A stretch of DNA of 64,000 nt from Erythroxylum novogranatense (lineage: Eukaryota; Streptophyta; Magnoliopsida; Malpighiales; Erythroxylaceae), in assembly GCA_029891385.1 (NCBI GenBank), contig CM057225.1, positions 75,727,887 to 75,791,886 of the forward strand, given 5' to 3'. Positions 1 to 12,760 of this stretch are shown in pieces. Numbering within the stretch: the stretch's first letter is position 1; each line of letters opens with the position of its first letter. The notes beneath the pieces were generated by a model. That model did not search any database. It was not told where the DNA came from and was given only the letters and a program-made list of their open reading frames with translations. A program made the position numbers and the translations under genes.

Positions 1-102
1 CGCTTCAAGTACCCTTTTTCCCTTATGTCCCGTGGTCTTCGCGTTTTGTCCTGAGCCCTTCTTGTCTTTTCACGCTATGACGCTCCATCTTCTTTCGCCG
101 CT

Positions 103-152
103 TCATCTTCTTCTTCTACTTCTTCTTCTTCTTCTTTTCTTCTTACTCTTTC
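103..152 (+). repeat. CTT/TTC-rich microsatellite
   Basis: Imperfect run of CTT triplets. It creates an apparent leucine-rich reading frame that looks like a signal peptide but is only repeat-encoded. A similar CTT run lies at 38643-38670. Confidence 0.8.
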
Positions 153-244
153 TTTTCCCGCCATCATCGTTGCTTCTAGCTCTCCGCTCGCTCTCTCTCG
201 TTGCCGAGTCCACATCCGCCTCCCTTCTTGCATCTTCGATCTTT

Positions 245-558
245 GTAAGTGTTCCATTGTCCTTCATGTTCTTGTTTTTCGCTCTGCGTTGTTAGAGGTT
301 TTGAGTTAGGTTTCCGTGATTTAGCGATTGCTCGCCGATGCGTCTGAAAAAAATCGCCATACGCCGCGACGAAGCGCGATTGCCTCGTCGCGCGACGCAT
401 TTAAGTATTTACTCGCCATGACGCTCGCTTCCGCGACGTCGCGACGTCTAGTCGAGGACTTGGCCTCGCCGCGGCGTCTGCCCACACGTCGCGACGAGGA
501 GGCTGATTTTTGCTTAATTCCTTATTGATTTTTCTATTCTGTTTCTTTTTGTTTGCAG
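245..558 (+). other. Predicted intron in the leader of the env-like gene
   Basis: A consensus plant 5' splice site (GTAAGT at 245-250) and a pyrimidine-rich tract ending TTTGCAG (3' splice site at 558) bracket 314 bp; the env-like ATG follows 3 bp later at 562. Env-like proteins of plant retroelements are thought to need a spliced message, so this fits, but no transcript data are available here. The intron contains the CG-rich palindrome cluster at 365-505. Confidence 0.4.
365..505. repeat. CG-rich palindrome cluster
   Basis: Several copies of palindromic cores such as GTCGCGAC and GCCGCGGC separated by 10-30 bp in otherwise AT-rich DNA. Equivalent clusters occur at 2208-2325, 4830-5012, 11140-11318, 13015-13165, 17615-17785, 20912-21095, 22655-22745, 26395-26500, 33285-33322, 42890-43130 and 49500-49740, in different retroelement families. 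Function unknown. Confidence 0.7.
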
Positions 559-561
559 GAT

Positions 562-1850
562 ATGCCTCGCACAAAGAACGTTAGCAAGTCACAGCGTCCC
601 ACGACCCCTTCTCATGTCCTTCCCTCTCCCTCTCACTCGCTTGACGAGTCTATTTCTGCTCCACCTGTTTCCCCTCATCCCGCCGTCTCTCCACCTTCCT
701 TAGGGGTTTTCTCCGCTAATTCTCCCTCTCCTCAACCCTCACATTCTTCGCACCACCACCCCTCCCCTACCCATTCCCCTTCTCTCCAGGTTGATCCAGA
801 GTATGTTGCCCTGGCCGCCAAAACTGAGGCCCGGGCCATACTGAAGGAAAAACCTTTTCCTTTGACCCCTGCCACTAACCCATTTGTCCACCAACTCTTC
901 GCACTCAACCTCATCACCTTTGCCCATACCCGTACCTCTGGGAACATCACCTTCGTCCGCCAGTACTACACCTGTGCCCGCTACTCAGGCTCTTATGGCA
1001 TTGCATTTCGTGGTGTCTCCATTCCCCGTGCCTTTACTTCCATCTCTATTCGGGAGCATTATCAGCTTCCTCCCACACCCCGTTGCCACTATGCGGAGCT
1101 CATATATGAGTACCCTTGTGATGATGTTCTTCATACTCTCTACCCTGAGGGTATTGAATGGTATCAACCTGTGGGCGCTAACGCTATCTCCGCCAGGTCG
1201 ACCTTCGATCCAAGCCCGTCCGTGGCTTCATTTTATCTCGCAACAACATCCTTCCTACTACCCACCTAACCATGGTTCCCAACGAAAGCGTGCTCTTTAT
1301 ATTTATCTGTTGATGGTCGGTCGGCGGCCGATCTCGCCCATGCCATCACCTCCGCCCTTCACAATGCATCCTCTCCACCAACCCCAACCATTCTCTCATA
1401 TTTCCTCACCTCATCATCGACATGTTCCGCCCATCGTCCCTAACATCCGACCGACCTTACCTTCGAGCTCGCCTCACTTTCCTAGACGTCCATCTCCGCC
1501 ACCTCGTGGCCTTCCTACCCCATCTACCCCTTCCCCACCTTCTTCTCCTTCCTCCCCCCGCCATTTCGCCTGCTCCTTCCCTCCTGCTCCTCCCGTTTGT
1601 CACTCCACCCAAGGCTCCTCCTCGTGATCACATTCCTCCCTTTCGCCTCCTCCGCTTGATCGCCCTTCTTCACGAGATCATACCAATAGAGGCTCAGATG
1701 GCTACAGACCGCCAAGATACCACCACGATGTTCCGACTTATTGCAGATCACCCGCAGCTGCCCATCCCTCCTGCTCCCTGTGATCCTTCACCTGGTCCTA
1801 GTATTCTCCCACGCTCCTCCAGACTCCACCAAATCCGATCCTCCGCTTAG
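562..1850 (+). pseudogene. Athila-type env-like / 'putative plant transposon protein' gene, frameshifted
   Basis: The first frame (562-1269) has a Ser/Pro/His-rich N-terminus (about residues 1-85) followed by a globular part with features of the plant-transposon domain found in Athila-type third ORFs: FRGVSIPRAFTSISIREHYQLP and a downstream ILPTTHLTMVPNE segment. That second segment and LYIYLLMVGR lie in other frames, so at least two frameshifts occur around 1190-1330. A Pro/Leu-rich tail continues in a third frame to about 1850. Known: this domain is typical of Athila elements downstream of pol; its biochemical role is not established. ATG 562 is chosen because it directly follows a good 3' splice site. 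A defective copy. Confidence 0.55.
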
Positions 1851-2852
1851 CTTTATCTTTTAGTTCTTTTCTTTTATTGTAATTCTTTTCTTTTGTTGTA
1901 TTTCTTTCCTTTTGTTGTCTTTTCTTCATGTATTTAGTTCCTTAGTTCTTTTGTTTCTTTTGTCCTTGACTTAATTCTCTTCATGCTCAATCTATGATTT
2001 TTGTGCCTTTTCTTCTTCTCTTTCCTTCAGACATTTTCATTGAGGACAATGTGTGCTTCAAGTGTGGGGAGTTGTTTCATTTATTTTTCACATTGTATGA
2101 CTTTTGATATTGAGGACAATATGAATTGTTGGCTAATTGGCATTCTCACGATAAACTTGGTGAATTTTCTATCTTTATGTCATTCTCAGATCTTCACATG
2201 ACGAGTGTCCACACGTCACGCGGAAACGTTCTTCAGATTTTGTATACGTCGCGACGTCATCCTTGTTATGTCGCGACGTCCATACGTCTCGACATCTGCT
2301 TCTGCACATCGCGACGCAATACTCATGCATGAATGATTCTGTGCTTAATTCTTCCACTCATTTCAAATTTATCTCGCACTAGACTTTTGTGGCTTTTGTT
2401 TTCAAAGTTTTTACTAGGTTCAAAATGATGCTTGAGTTTTTGAAAACACCTTCCATCCTTTTAATGATAATTGACCTTGACAAAATCTTGCTTTCAATGT
2501 TCTCAATTCAAAGTGAATGGAAGCATGCTAACAAAGTGGCATTGTGAGTTTTTGAGACTTGAGATTGTTCATGGAGATTATACCCTTGTGGAAGGATATT
2601 TGAGCCATAACTTTTCCTCTATCTTCAGGTGCATCTACTTATTTCATTCTTTTCTAGAACTTGTTTCAATTCTTACTTGCTTAATGGACTGAATTTTGTT
2701 GATATGATAGGCTGCCTTTCTCAACCTATTTTCCTAAACACCGCCCACTACACATTTATCCTCACTAATTTCTTTCGAGCCCTCCTATTATGAGCATTTG
2801 CATTCATATCATCATGGGTTACCGCTATTTTGCCTATGTCAAAATAACATTA

Positions 2853-2897
<45 letters not shown>

Positions 2898-2913
2898 TTG
2901 TGTGTCCAGAAGA
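1851..2913 (+). other. Non-coding 3' spacer of the Athila-like element
   Basis: AT-rich with no credible reading frame. It contains GAGGACAATGTGTG followed by AAGTGTGGGGAG at 2042-2070, the kind of purine block seen near Athila/Tat 3' LTRs; a second 'gaggacaat' occurs at 2112. A CG palindrome cluster lies at 2208-2325. The spacer resumes after the nested element at 12239. Confidence 0.5.
2851..2890 (+). repeat. (TAA)n microsatellite
   Basis: About 13 uninterrupted AAT/TAA triplets followed by a poly-A run, 24 bp before the nested element's target duplication. Confidence 0.9.
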
Positions 2914-2918
2914 GACAA

Positions 2919-5900
2919 TGTAGCACTTCAACTCCCATGAGACCCGAACCCGACATCTACAAAGGACATCCGAGTCCGTGACCATGAGGCAAGATGCTAA
3001 AGGTATATTACCTTTTAAAACTCATTATTGCACTTTTCTTTTTCAAAACAGCTTAAACGCTACTGAAATCAATAAACACTTTGGGGTCTGACTTATCATA
3101 AAAACATTTTCAATTACCAAACACTCTCAATACTAATTAGCACTCAATGGTGCTTAATCAAGACATAAACAAAGGCATGACCCAATTGTTCCAATGCGAT
3201 TTCAACACATTTCAAGAATCAAAACACAATACACTTTTTTTTTCATTTATTAAGCTAGGCCCATGAACAAAACATTATACTAATGCAGATGTGACGACAC
3301 CGATCCCGACCGATACTCGCTTGCTAGCAACGATCATACTCCCGCTGATCTAATCGGGTACTCTTCGCCTCTGAAAAATAATTGCAATGTTGGGTGAGTT
3401 TGCGAACTCAAGGAGAAATCATCATCGATGGTTTACCCAACTCATGCATATATAGTCAATTCACATTGCATCGCATAATAACACATTTCAAATAATTCAT
3501 GCATTACCAATTTCACACGATAAGGCGACGCTTTTGCAAATATCACATTTAATCATTCACATATTTATGATGCACGTGTGACACTTTTCATTCTCATTTT
3601 GTTGTTGTGACCGAGCGATATCGCTGATCAAGATTCAATTTTGTCTAGGGAGTAGGAGAGCCCTCTGGTATGCACTAACTCCCTCGAGCTCAAGCTTCGG
3701 TTCAAGAATGTAAATCGATTTTTGGCAAGTAGAGAGCCTCCGGGTATGCACTATCGCCCACTCACTTTAGGGATAGAGAGCCCTCTGGGTATGCACTAAT
3801 CCCTTTCACACAATAGACCCCACACCCCACCCGTAGGTGTTTGCAGTTTTATCATGACGTGTGTTTATGGGTTTTACCGCGACATCCTCAAATATTCAAG
3901 GCGCCTCGGCCCACAACTATCATTAATCGATCATTTAACTATGCATGAATGCATATGTTCACTATCCATTTTCAGTCATTTCACATTTCTTCTGACCTTT
4001 AGTCCCAGATTTCGATCATATACACATTTCAATTATTACTCTAACCCTTTTACAATTCGATTCACTATTGCATTTATGCACATTTATTCACATTTTGCAC
4101 TTCCATATCTCATCCAATATTTCAACACCCATGGTTCAAATCAATCAAAATAAATACACATATCCATCCAGATTCCACATGGCATATGTACACAAATGTA
4201 ACATATATAGGTTGAGAAACCAACTAGGTTACTCACCGCACTTCCGAGCTACAGCCTGAAGTCTTAGCACCGCCTGTGGAATTGCTCCATCTAAGGCCTC
4301 TAAAACAATCGTAATAATCGAATATCACTATCGCACAATTTCCAATATTAAAAATGCAAATGTAGCAAATACACCGAGTATTGTACATGTTATGACATTC
4401 CCTAAATATTCCCAACTCAATCCTCTTTCACTCTAATTCATAATAATTCCAAATATCATAATTCAATTTACAAATTTTCATACTCTAAAGTCACATTTCA
4501 ATTGAAATCACATTCACTCGCTCATCGCCACTAGATTCCGATAATCATCCGATTAAATTCCAAATTCTCATCTTATCAATTCACAAAATCTTAGCCTCTA
4601 AATTCCAATTAACCAGCCTCTAAAATCCAATTAATCATCAAGGAACCAATTCAATTGAAATTAAACCTCAAACTCATTACTTGTAACAATCACCTTAAAA
4701 TCACTTAATTTCATTCTCCCATATGCAATTCTTAGTCTCAAAATCAATCGATCCAATAACCAAACTCATAAGAAAATTAATCCTCAAAATTTCCTATAAA
4801 ATAAACCATTTCTCTTGAGTTCACATGTCCTCGCCATGACGAATCCACACCTCTCGCCACAGAAAATCCTCCGCTTGTCATGACGTCTTGCCGCTGCTCG
4901 TCGCGACGCAAGGACTTATCTCTTTCGTCACAAGCACTAATTAAATTATTTCCTTATCGTCATGACGCACACGCTGGGTTGGCTCGCCACAGTGTTCATC
5001 ACACGTCATGACGCATGAACCCGTAAAATCGTCCAAACTTAGAAATTTCTCGATCTTCCGTTTAAATCCGTCAAAACACTCCGATCACTCCCAATCAACT
5101 ACATATACTACACTCAACTCATTTCTAACCTTAAATCCATCAAATAACCATTATTCATTAAAACCCAAATCAAAATCAACGCTTTTCTCAAAACCTAACT
5201 TCCAAACTTTCAAATCCTCATAACGATTTCATTACTCACTCAATGATCAAATTAAACGATTCAAATCATAAAGAAGAAGAAGCTTACTTGATTCTAGCTT
5301 TCAACCCTTTGAAAATCCTCCAAGAATCTCCAAATCCAAGCTACTCTCCACCCACGGTGAAACTCAATCATTTTGAAAGCAAAACGATTTCGCCGATGCT
5401 TTAGACATATATATATAAATGACTTAGGCTTGTTTGCTACAAGTCCCAATTCAACCACTTCAATCCAATTTCTGATTCTAATTTCTCCCGATTCGCAATA
5501 ACAATTAATAATAACTCTTAAAATCACAACTCAATTTGTCTCATATCAATTGTCAATAAATCTTTAATCTTAATTCAATTTATCACCACTATACCATTTT
5601 TTCATCCGTCTCGATTCTCTAAAAATTCCAGAAAATTTTCATAAATTCACAAAATTTGGAATTACATATTCCTACACTCCAATCTCATAATTCAATCCTC
5701 TAAATTCAATTTTCTCATTCCAATTCCCTATTCGAAACTCATTTATACACTTATCACACAATTTCCAATTTTTCCACAATTCAATCGGGAAATGTCATAC
5801 ATGTACGTATATTAATATACTTATGCCATCAATAATCATTTACCGATGACTATAGAAATTATGATGCATGCATCATGTAAAATTCACATTTGCCTGTACT

Positions 5901-5959
5901 CTAACCTAACCCGATCCAATTTTCAGATATACCCGTCACTTCGGTAACGGGATGTTACA
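2919..5959 (-). repeat. 3' LTR of the nested element
   Basis: Near-identical to 9235-12238. In the sense (minus) direction it holds: TATA-like TTTATATATATATG around 5406-5417; a CG palindrome cluster (4830-5012); a predicted 5' splice site GTGAGT at 4236; three hairpins with AGGAGAGCC loops (3648-3806); a three-way-junction motif (3390-3441); a 3' splice site TATTTTTCAG at 3371; and the CG-rich LTR end. Differences from its sister LTR are concentrated in the CG cluster and the hairpins. Confidence 0.88.
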
Positions 5960-8900
5960 ATTCTCCCCTCCTAATAAAAATTTCGTCCTCGAAATTTCAC
6001 ATACGATCAATTAGGAAGACGGGAGATTTATTCCGATCACTATAACACTGTTTCCCACTATATCAATACAGAATTCTATTTATGCCAATTCACTGAAATT
6101 AACACAATCAATTACCTCTTTTTCCTTTCTCAAATTCCACACTGTACTCACTATTCTTTACTTTCAATCTAATCAAACACACTTTCAATCATATCAATAT
6201 TCCCTATCTCGGTCCATATAACACTTTACAAATCCAAATCACCTTTTTAGTTCACATTAACTTACCAATTTATAGTTCTATTCACAACACAATGACATCG
6301 GGGCCACTTATAACAAATTTAATTTCTCCCAAATTTTACCTTTATCTTTATCTCAGTGCATCTTGGTCGAGGCGATACACTTCAAAACATTTCATTAACC
6401 GATTATCAGATCACATCACTATCGGGTTCAAACGCCAATTTCATAAACTTCTCAACAACCTCGATAAAATCAATTTGATTCATCGACATGAACTATGATT
6501 TCACAATTCCTATTTCAGATTCATTTCACCGATTTACATCGCTCTTATAGAGTACACCTTTGACCCCTATACACTTTACCAATGGTAACACCAATAAGCA
6601 ATTAATATGCACTCAATCAATTTGAATCAGACATCAACCTCACATCCCTATGAACTCTATAATATCGATTTACATTTATCTCCAACAATAAGTCTCTGGT
6701 TATTCACACAAACAATTACTCGATGTCACACTCTACTTTTGTTACCTTCCAATACACTCTTATTCAACATAAAGCTTTGATCGCTCCTTACAATTCCTCT
6801 AATAGCCTTCAAAGGTATTACCCATATTTCTTAATTCAATTCTATCAATCATTTTCTCAAAAGTCGAATTCATTTTCAATTCTCAATCTCGCTTTGCCAA
6901 TCCTTTTGCACACACACATCTGATTTGGAATTCAATTACCATTAATATTTCCTTTTTGTCCCATACTGGTTCGACAGCTCACACTCAGAGTCACAATAGG
7001 TTTTAAAAAAAAACTTATCGCTCAAATCGAAATTTTCTGCCATCAAATTTTCCGATTCAATACTTCACATTGCATAACTAACTTAATTTTGAAATACTCA
7101 AACACATAATTTTGTTCAAATCTTTCAAATTCCCGAAATACTTCAATCGCATAATCTTTTTCACTACTCTCAGATTTACTAATATCTCAATCATTATCAC
7201 TTTGCGTATCCATAGATACATCTAAACACATTTCTTTGCAAATAGGGTCTCTAAATTTTCCAACAATAACCAGTACAATATCTATCAGTCATCAAATCAC
7301 AATTCGACCCATGAGATTATATTTATCCCTATACACATATAATCACTTTATACTATTTCCAAAGATTGCATCATAGCCCTTTTTGGGACACTTTGGTAAA
7401 TATTACAAAATCTCCAAATGTCTCATATACACATGTCCCTTGCAAATTTCGCATGTTATCATCTCTATCGACACTAAGTCTCCCAATGTGCCATATTCAA
7501 TACTAATTAAATCACTATTTATTTGATCAACTAAGATTCATTCTTACGACACTTGCATAATAAACAATTTCCTCAACTCGTGCTAATTCATACATTTCAT
7601 TTTTCAAATGCATTCAATTACTCATCTATGCTCATAGTCATTATTCACTCTAAATACGATCAGACATTTTAATCTTCAAGAGCATAGTAAACTCTTCATA
7701 CACATGATCACTTCAGATAATTTTCTAATTATCGATTGTCTCCAATGAGGAACAATTCTCTTATAACTTTCGGTTTCATCTTAGTATAATCTAACACCTA
7801 TTCCTTTACACTAATTTTTCCACATAATTCAATTTAGTCACTCTCATTTTAAACTAGATCGATAACACATTTATCATATCCAATTGTACTTTCCGAACAT
7901 TTTTACACCAATATTCGCGAACTGATATATATATATTTATTTTTTTATTTTATTTTTTCCAATTACGCATCCAATGTCTTTTCACTGTTCCATAATCCTA
8001 TTACACAGTCAGATTCTTTACCTTAGCATAATATACATCCTTTCAGTCACATATTTTATTTCTTACTCTTGAGTCTCCGCCAGGATTTAGACTCGCAATA
8101 ATAACTTTTCATTCGTTTCAAATTTATCTCTAATTAAATCATTTAATCAACTCAACCCAATTCAGGGGAACTCCTCTTTGTAGAAGATTTCTATCTATTT
8201 TATCAATACCACTTATGAAATTCCTAATCATTTACATTCACCACATTTCTTGTCACCATTCTCAATGCCTTCGTAAATCAATTTCAACTATACTCATTAT
8301 ATCCCATAAGGATCAATTAAGCCTCGCCCAATAAATCGTAACATCCTTGTTAATACTGCTCATCGAGGCACATATCATCTAAATCGTTTCATCAAATATC
8401 GAGAGATGATGTGAAATAATTCACCCATTAATCACTTACACCGTCCAATCTATAATTCCATTTATATCCTATTTACAATCTCAACACATTCCAATAAATC
8501 ACTATAAACGCTTTGACTTCTCATTCTAACTCAAACCGAACTTTACACTACAAGAACTATGATCGGTTATCCACTAACTCGCTAGCCATGGTACCCCATA
8601 ATCGATAAAAGCGCTCCTATAGGCAAATCAACTTAACCTTGACATCTATTTCATCTTCCATTATCATTTTCATACATTTCAATCCTTTCATTATTGGAGA
8701 ATGTCCCACTTAACACATTCTGACTTTAAGTCACAAAGCCCTATTCATAACTCTTATCACCGAAGTCAAACCCAATTGTATTCTCTATAAATCGCAGGAC
8801 ATTTTATTTCCATTCACTTTGCTTATACACTATCAATCTTACCAATTTCATCATATCGCTATTTCCCTCTATCAATTCACCACTATACATTCATATCTAT

Positions 8901-9234
8901 TTTTCCATTCCAAGATACACTCCAGTATAACAAGGATGTTGCTTTTCATAACATATACACTAATACCAATACACCAAATCCTCATTTGTCAAATCGAACC
9001 ATACACTTTTTTCTTATTTCACAATATTCACAATTTCCTTTAATCACATTCTAACGTATTCTCTTTTCTCACTATTTCTCATCACTTAAACCACTAGTAC
9101 AGCTCATGCGCGACTCATATGCCGATCGGGGATCGGTTGTCACTATCTGCTGGTGACATGACTTGAATGTATGCACTTTGACATATTTTTTCGAAAGCCC
9201 ATGTAAGATTGTACTTACGGCTCGATACCACAAA
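5960..9234 (-). other. Internal region without coding capacity
   Basis: AT-rich and stop-rich in all frames; no recognisable gag, protease, RT or integrase motif was found. On the minus strand the end beside 5959 reads AAATTTCGAGGACGAAATTT then AGGAGGGGAGAAT, the characteristic region after pol and the polypurine tract of Tekay/Del-type gypsy elements. It is homologous in patches to 44261-47669, so the loss of coding sequence is a family trait rather than damage to one copy. Confidence 0.7.
9219..9230 (-). other. Primer-binding site (initiator Met tRNA), one mismatch or indel
   Basis: Minus strand reads TGGTATCGAGCC, four bases from the LTR end. The sister element has the intact form TGGTATCAGAGCCC. 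The missing A turns CAG into CG, the same type of change seen at many other sites. Confidence 0.75.
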
Positions 9235-12200
9235 TGTAGCACTTAACTCCCATGAGACCCGAACTCGACATCTACAAAGGACATCCGAGTCCGTGACCAT
9301 GAGGGCGACATGCTAAAGCGACATTACCTTTTAAAACTCATTATTGCACTTTTCTTTTCAAAACAGTTAAACGCGCAGAAATCAATAAACACTTGGGTCT
9401 GACTTATCATAAAAACATTTTCAATTACTAAACACTCTCACTAATTAGCACTCAATGGTGCTTAATCAAGACATAAATGTAAAGGCATGTCCTAATTGTT
9501 CCAATGTGATTTACGAACACATTTCAAGAATCACAAACACAATACACTTTTTTTTCATTTATTAAGCTAGGCCCATCGAACAAAACATTATACTAATGCA
9601 GATGTGACGACACCGATCCCGAATTCGATATTCGCCTTGCTAGAACGATCATACTCCCGCTGATCTAACGGGTACTCTTCGCCTCTGAAAACAATTGCAA
9701 TGTTGGGTGAGTTTATGAACTCAAAGAGAAACCATCATCGATGGTTTACCCAACTCATGCATATATAGTCAATTCACATTGCATCGCATAATAACACATT
9801 TCAAATAATTCATGCATTACCAATTTCACACGATAAGGCGACGCTTTTTGCAAATATCACATTTAATCATTCACATATTTATGATGCACGCGTGACACTT
9901 TTCATTCTCATTTTGTTGTTGTGACCGAGCGCATATCGGTGATCGTGATTCAATTTTGTCTAGGAGTAGGAGAGCCCTCCTGGTATGCACTAACTCCCTC
10001 GAGCTCAAGCTTCTGGTTCAAGAATGTAAATCATATTTTGGCAAGTAGGAGAGCCCTCCGGTATGCACTATCGCCCACTCACTTTAGGGATAGGAGAGCC
10101 TCCGGTATGCACTAATCCTTTCACACAATAGACCCCACACCCCACCCGTAGGTGTTTGCAGTTTTATCATGGCGTGTGTTCATGGGTTTTACCGCTGCAT
10201 CCTCAAATATTCAAGGCGTGCCTCACCACAACTATCATTAAATCGATCATTTAACTATGCATGAATGCATATGTTCACTATCCATTTTTCAGTCATTTCA
10301 CATTTTTCTGACCTTTAGTCCCAGATTTCGATCATATACACATTTCAATTATTACTCTAACACTTTTACAATTCGATTCACTATTGCATTTATGCACATT
10401 TATTCACATTTTGCACTTCCATATCTCATCCAATATTTCAACACCCATGGTTCAAATCAATCAAAATAAATACACATATCCATCCAGATTCCACATGGCA
10501 TATGTACACAAATGTAACATATATAGGTTGAGAAACCAACTAGGTTACTCACCGCACTTCCGAGCTACACTGAAGTCTTAGCATCGCCTGTGGAATTGCT
10601 CCATCTAAGTGCTCTAAAACAATCGTAATAATCGAATATCACTCATTGCACAATTTCCAATATTAAAAATGCAAATGTAGCAAATACATCGAGTATTGTA
10701 CATGTTATGACATTCCTAAATATTCCCAACTCAATCCTCTTTCACTCTAATTCATAATAATTCCAAATATCATAATTCAATTTACAAATTTTCATACTCT
10801 AAAGTCACATTTCAATTGAAATCACATTCACTGCTCATCGCCACTAGATTCCGATAATCATCCGATTAAATTCCAAATTCTCATCTTATCAATTCACAAA
10901 ATCTTAGCCTCTAAATTCCAATTAACCACCTCTAAAATCCAATTAATCATCAAGGAACCAATTCAATTGAAATTAAACCTCAAACTCATTACTTGTAACA
11001 ATCACCTTAAAATCACTTAATTTCATTCTCCCATATGCAATTCTTAGTCTCAAAATCAATCGATCCAATAACCAAACTCATAAGAAAATTAATCCTCAAA
11101 ATTTCCTATAAAATAAACCATTTCTCTTCGGTTCACATGTCCTCGCCACGATTTAATCCACACCTCTCGTCACAAGCGTAAAATCCTCCGTTAAATCGTC
11201 GACGTGCGGACTTATCTCGCTTCGTCATGGCGCACCAATTAAATTATTTCCTTATCGTCGCGACGCACGCTGGGTTGGCTCGCCACAAGCGTGTTCATCA
11301 CACGTCATGACGCAATAACCCGTAAAATCGTCCAAACCTAGAAATTTCTCGATCTTCCGTTTAAATCATTCCAAAACACTCGATCACTCCCAATCAACTA
11401 CATATACTACACTCAACTCATTTCTAACCTTAAATCCATCAAATAACCATTATTCATTAAAACTCAAATCAAAATCAACGTTTTCTCAAAACCTAACTTC
11501 CAAACTTTCAAATCCTCATAACGATTTCACACTCACCAATGATCAAATTAAACGATTCAAATCATAAAGAAGAAGAAGCTTACTTGATTCTAGCTTTCAA
11601 CCCTTTGAAAATCCTCCAAGAATCTCCAAATCCAAGCTACTCTCCACCCACGCTGAAACTCAATCATTTTGAAAGCAAAACGATTTCGCCGATGCTTTGA
11701 CATATATATATAAATGACTTAGGCTTGTTTGCTCTGAGTCCCAATTCAACCACTTCAATCCAATTTCGATTCTAATTTCTCCCGATTCGCAATAACAATT
11801 AATAATAACTCTTAAAATCACAACTCAATTTGTCTCATATCAATTGTCAATAAATCTCTAGATCGACCACTATACCATTTTTTCTTTCTCGTCTCGATTC
11901 TCTAAAATTCCAAAAATTTCCATAAATTCACAAAATTTGGAATTACATATTCCTACACTCCAATCTCATAATTCAATCCTCTAAATTCAATTTTCTCATT
12001 CCAATTCCTATTCAAACTCATTTATACACTTATCACACAATTTCCAATTTTTCCACAATTCAATCGGGAAATGTCATACATGTACGTATATTAATATACT
12101 TATGCCATCAATAATCATTTACCGATGACTATAGAAATTATGATGCATGCATCATGTAAAATTCACATTTGCCTGTACTCTAACCTAACCCGATCCAATT

Positions 12201-12238
12201 TTCAGATATACCCGTCACTTCGGTAACGGGATGTTACA
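9235..12238 (-). repeat. 5' LTR of the nested element
   Basis: Sister of 2919-5959. Sense-strand signals: TATA-like tract 11702-11713, CG cluster 11140-11318, 5' splice site at 10552, hairpin array 9958-10120, three-way-junction motif 9700-9752, 3' splice site at 9685. The terminal GGGATGTTACA abuts the target duplication GACAA. Confidence 0.88.
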
Positions 12239-12760
12239 GACAATGTCTCTAAAATGTTCAAATTACAAAAAAAAAGTTGCATTCTGTTTATGCAAATGAT
12301 TAGTTTGCATTCCACTGTTGACATCAGTTCGCGTTTAGTGAATATGCTCATATTTTCTTTCTTTCCATTCATCCATTTCATTTAGCCTTCCATACATTAC
12401 AACCCTCAAAGTCCTCTTGATCTTCGTAATGATAGTTTTGTGGTAGAAAATAGAATTGACACAAGCTTATGGTAAGAGATGGATTAAGTAGATTGAGAGA
12501 AAAAAACCCTGACACAAGTGAGTCGAGCGAAAACACTATATCTTGAGTGCTATCTCTTCTGCTCAATCTCTTGTACTTGAATTCTTTCAATGTTTATTTT
12601 ATTAGCACTCTTTCATTTCATTGTGGTTGAATTTTTAGGAAGTGACTTGCGTCAATTTCATTTTATTGTTTTGAGCATGGCTGCTATTTTCTTTTCTCTT
12701 GTATTCTTTTTGACTCTTGTAAACTTTGTCCAGAGTACAAAGGTTTAAGTGTGGGGAATT
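12239..12760 (+). other. Athila-like 3' spacer and polypurine tract
   Basis: Continuation of the host element after the nested insertion, beginning with the second GACAA. No gene seen. It ends in TTTAAGTGTGGGGAAT, a purine-rich tract directly before the LTR start at 12761, as expected for a plus-strand primer. Confidence 0.6.

Larger units (their letters stand above)
2919..12238 (-). mobile_element. Complete non-coding gypsy-type LTR element (family TGTAACATCCCG...GTGCTACA), nested in Athila-like element
   Basis: Two direct LTR copies (3041 and 3004 bp) flank a 3275-bp interior. The minus strand reads TGTAACATCCCG at the LTR start and ends in GTGCTACA. A 5-bp target duplication GACAA sits at 2914-2918 and 12239-12243. 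The primer site lies beside 9235 and a polypurine tract beside 5959, giving minus orientation. No gag or pol reading frame survives. It is best described as a large non-autonomous derivative (LARD-like) of a Tekay/Del-type element. A second member of the family is at 41067-50842. Confidence 0.88.

Noticed and set aside
32..400. Leucine-rich ORF resembling a signal peptide
   Set aside because: Encoded by a CTT microsatellite and neighbouring pyrimidine-rich leader.
3648..3806. Repeated AGGAGAGCC units, at first glance like a CRISPR-type array
   Set aside because: Units are few, not evenly spaced, are hairpins with covarying stems, sit within an LTR and belong to a plant genome.
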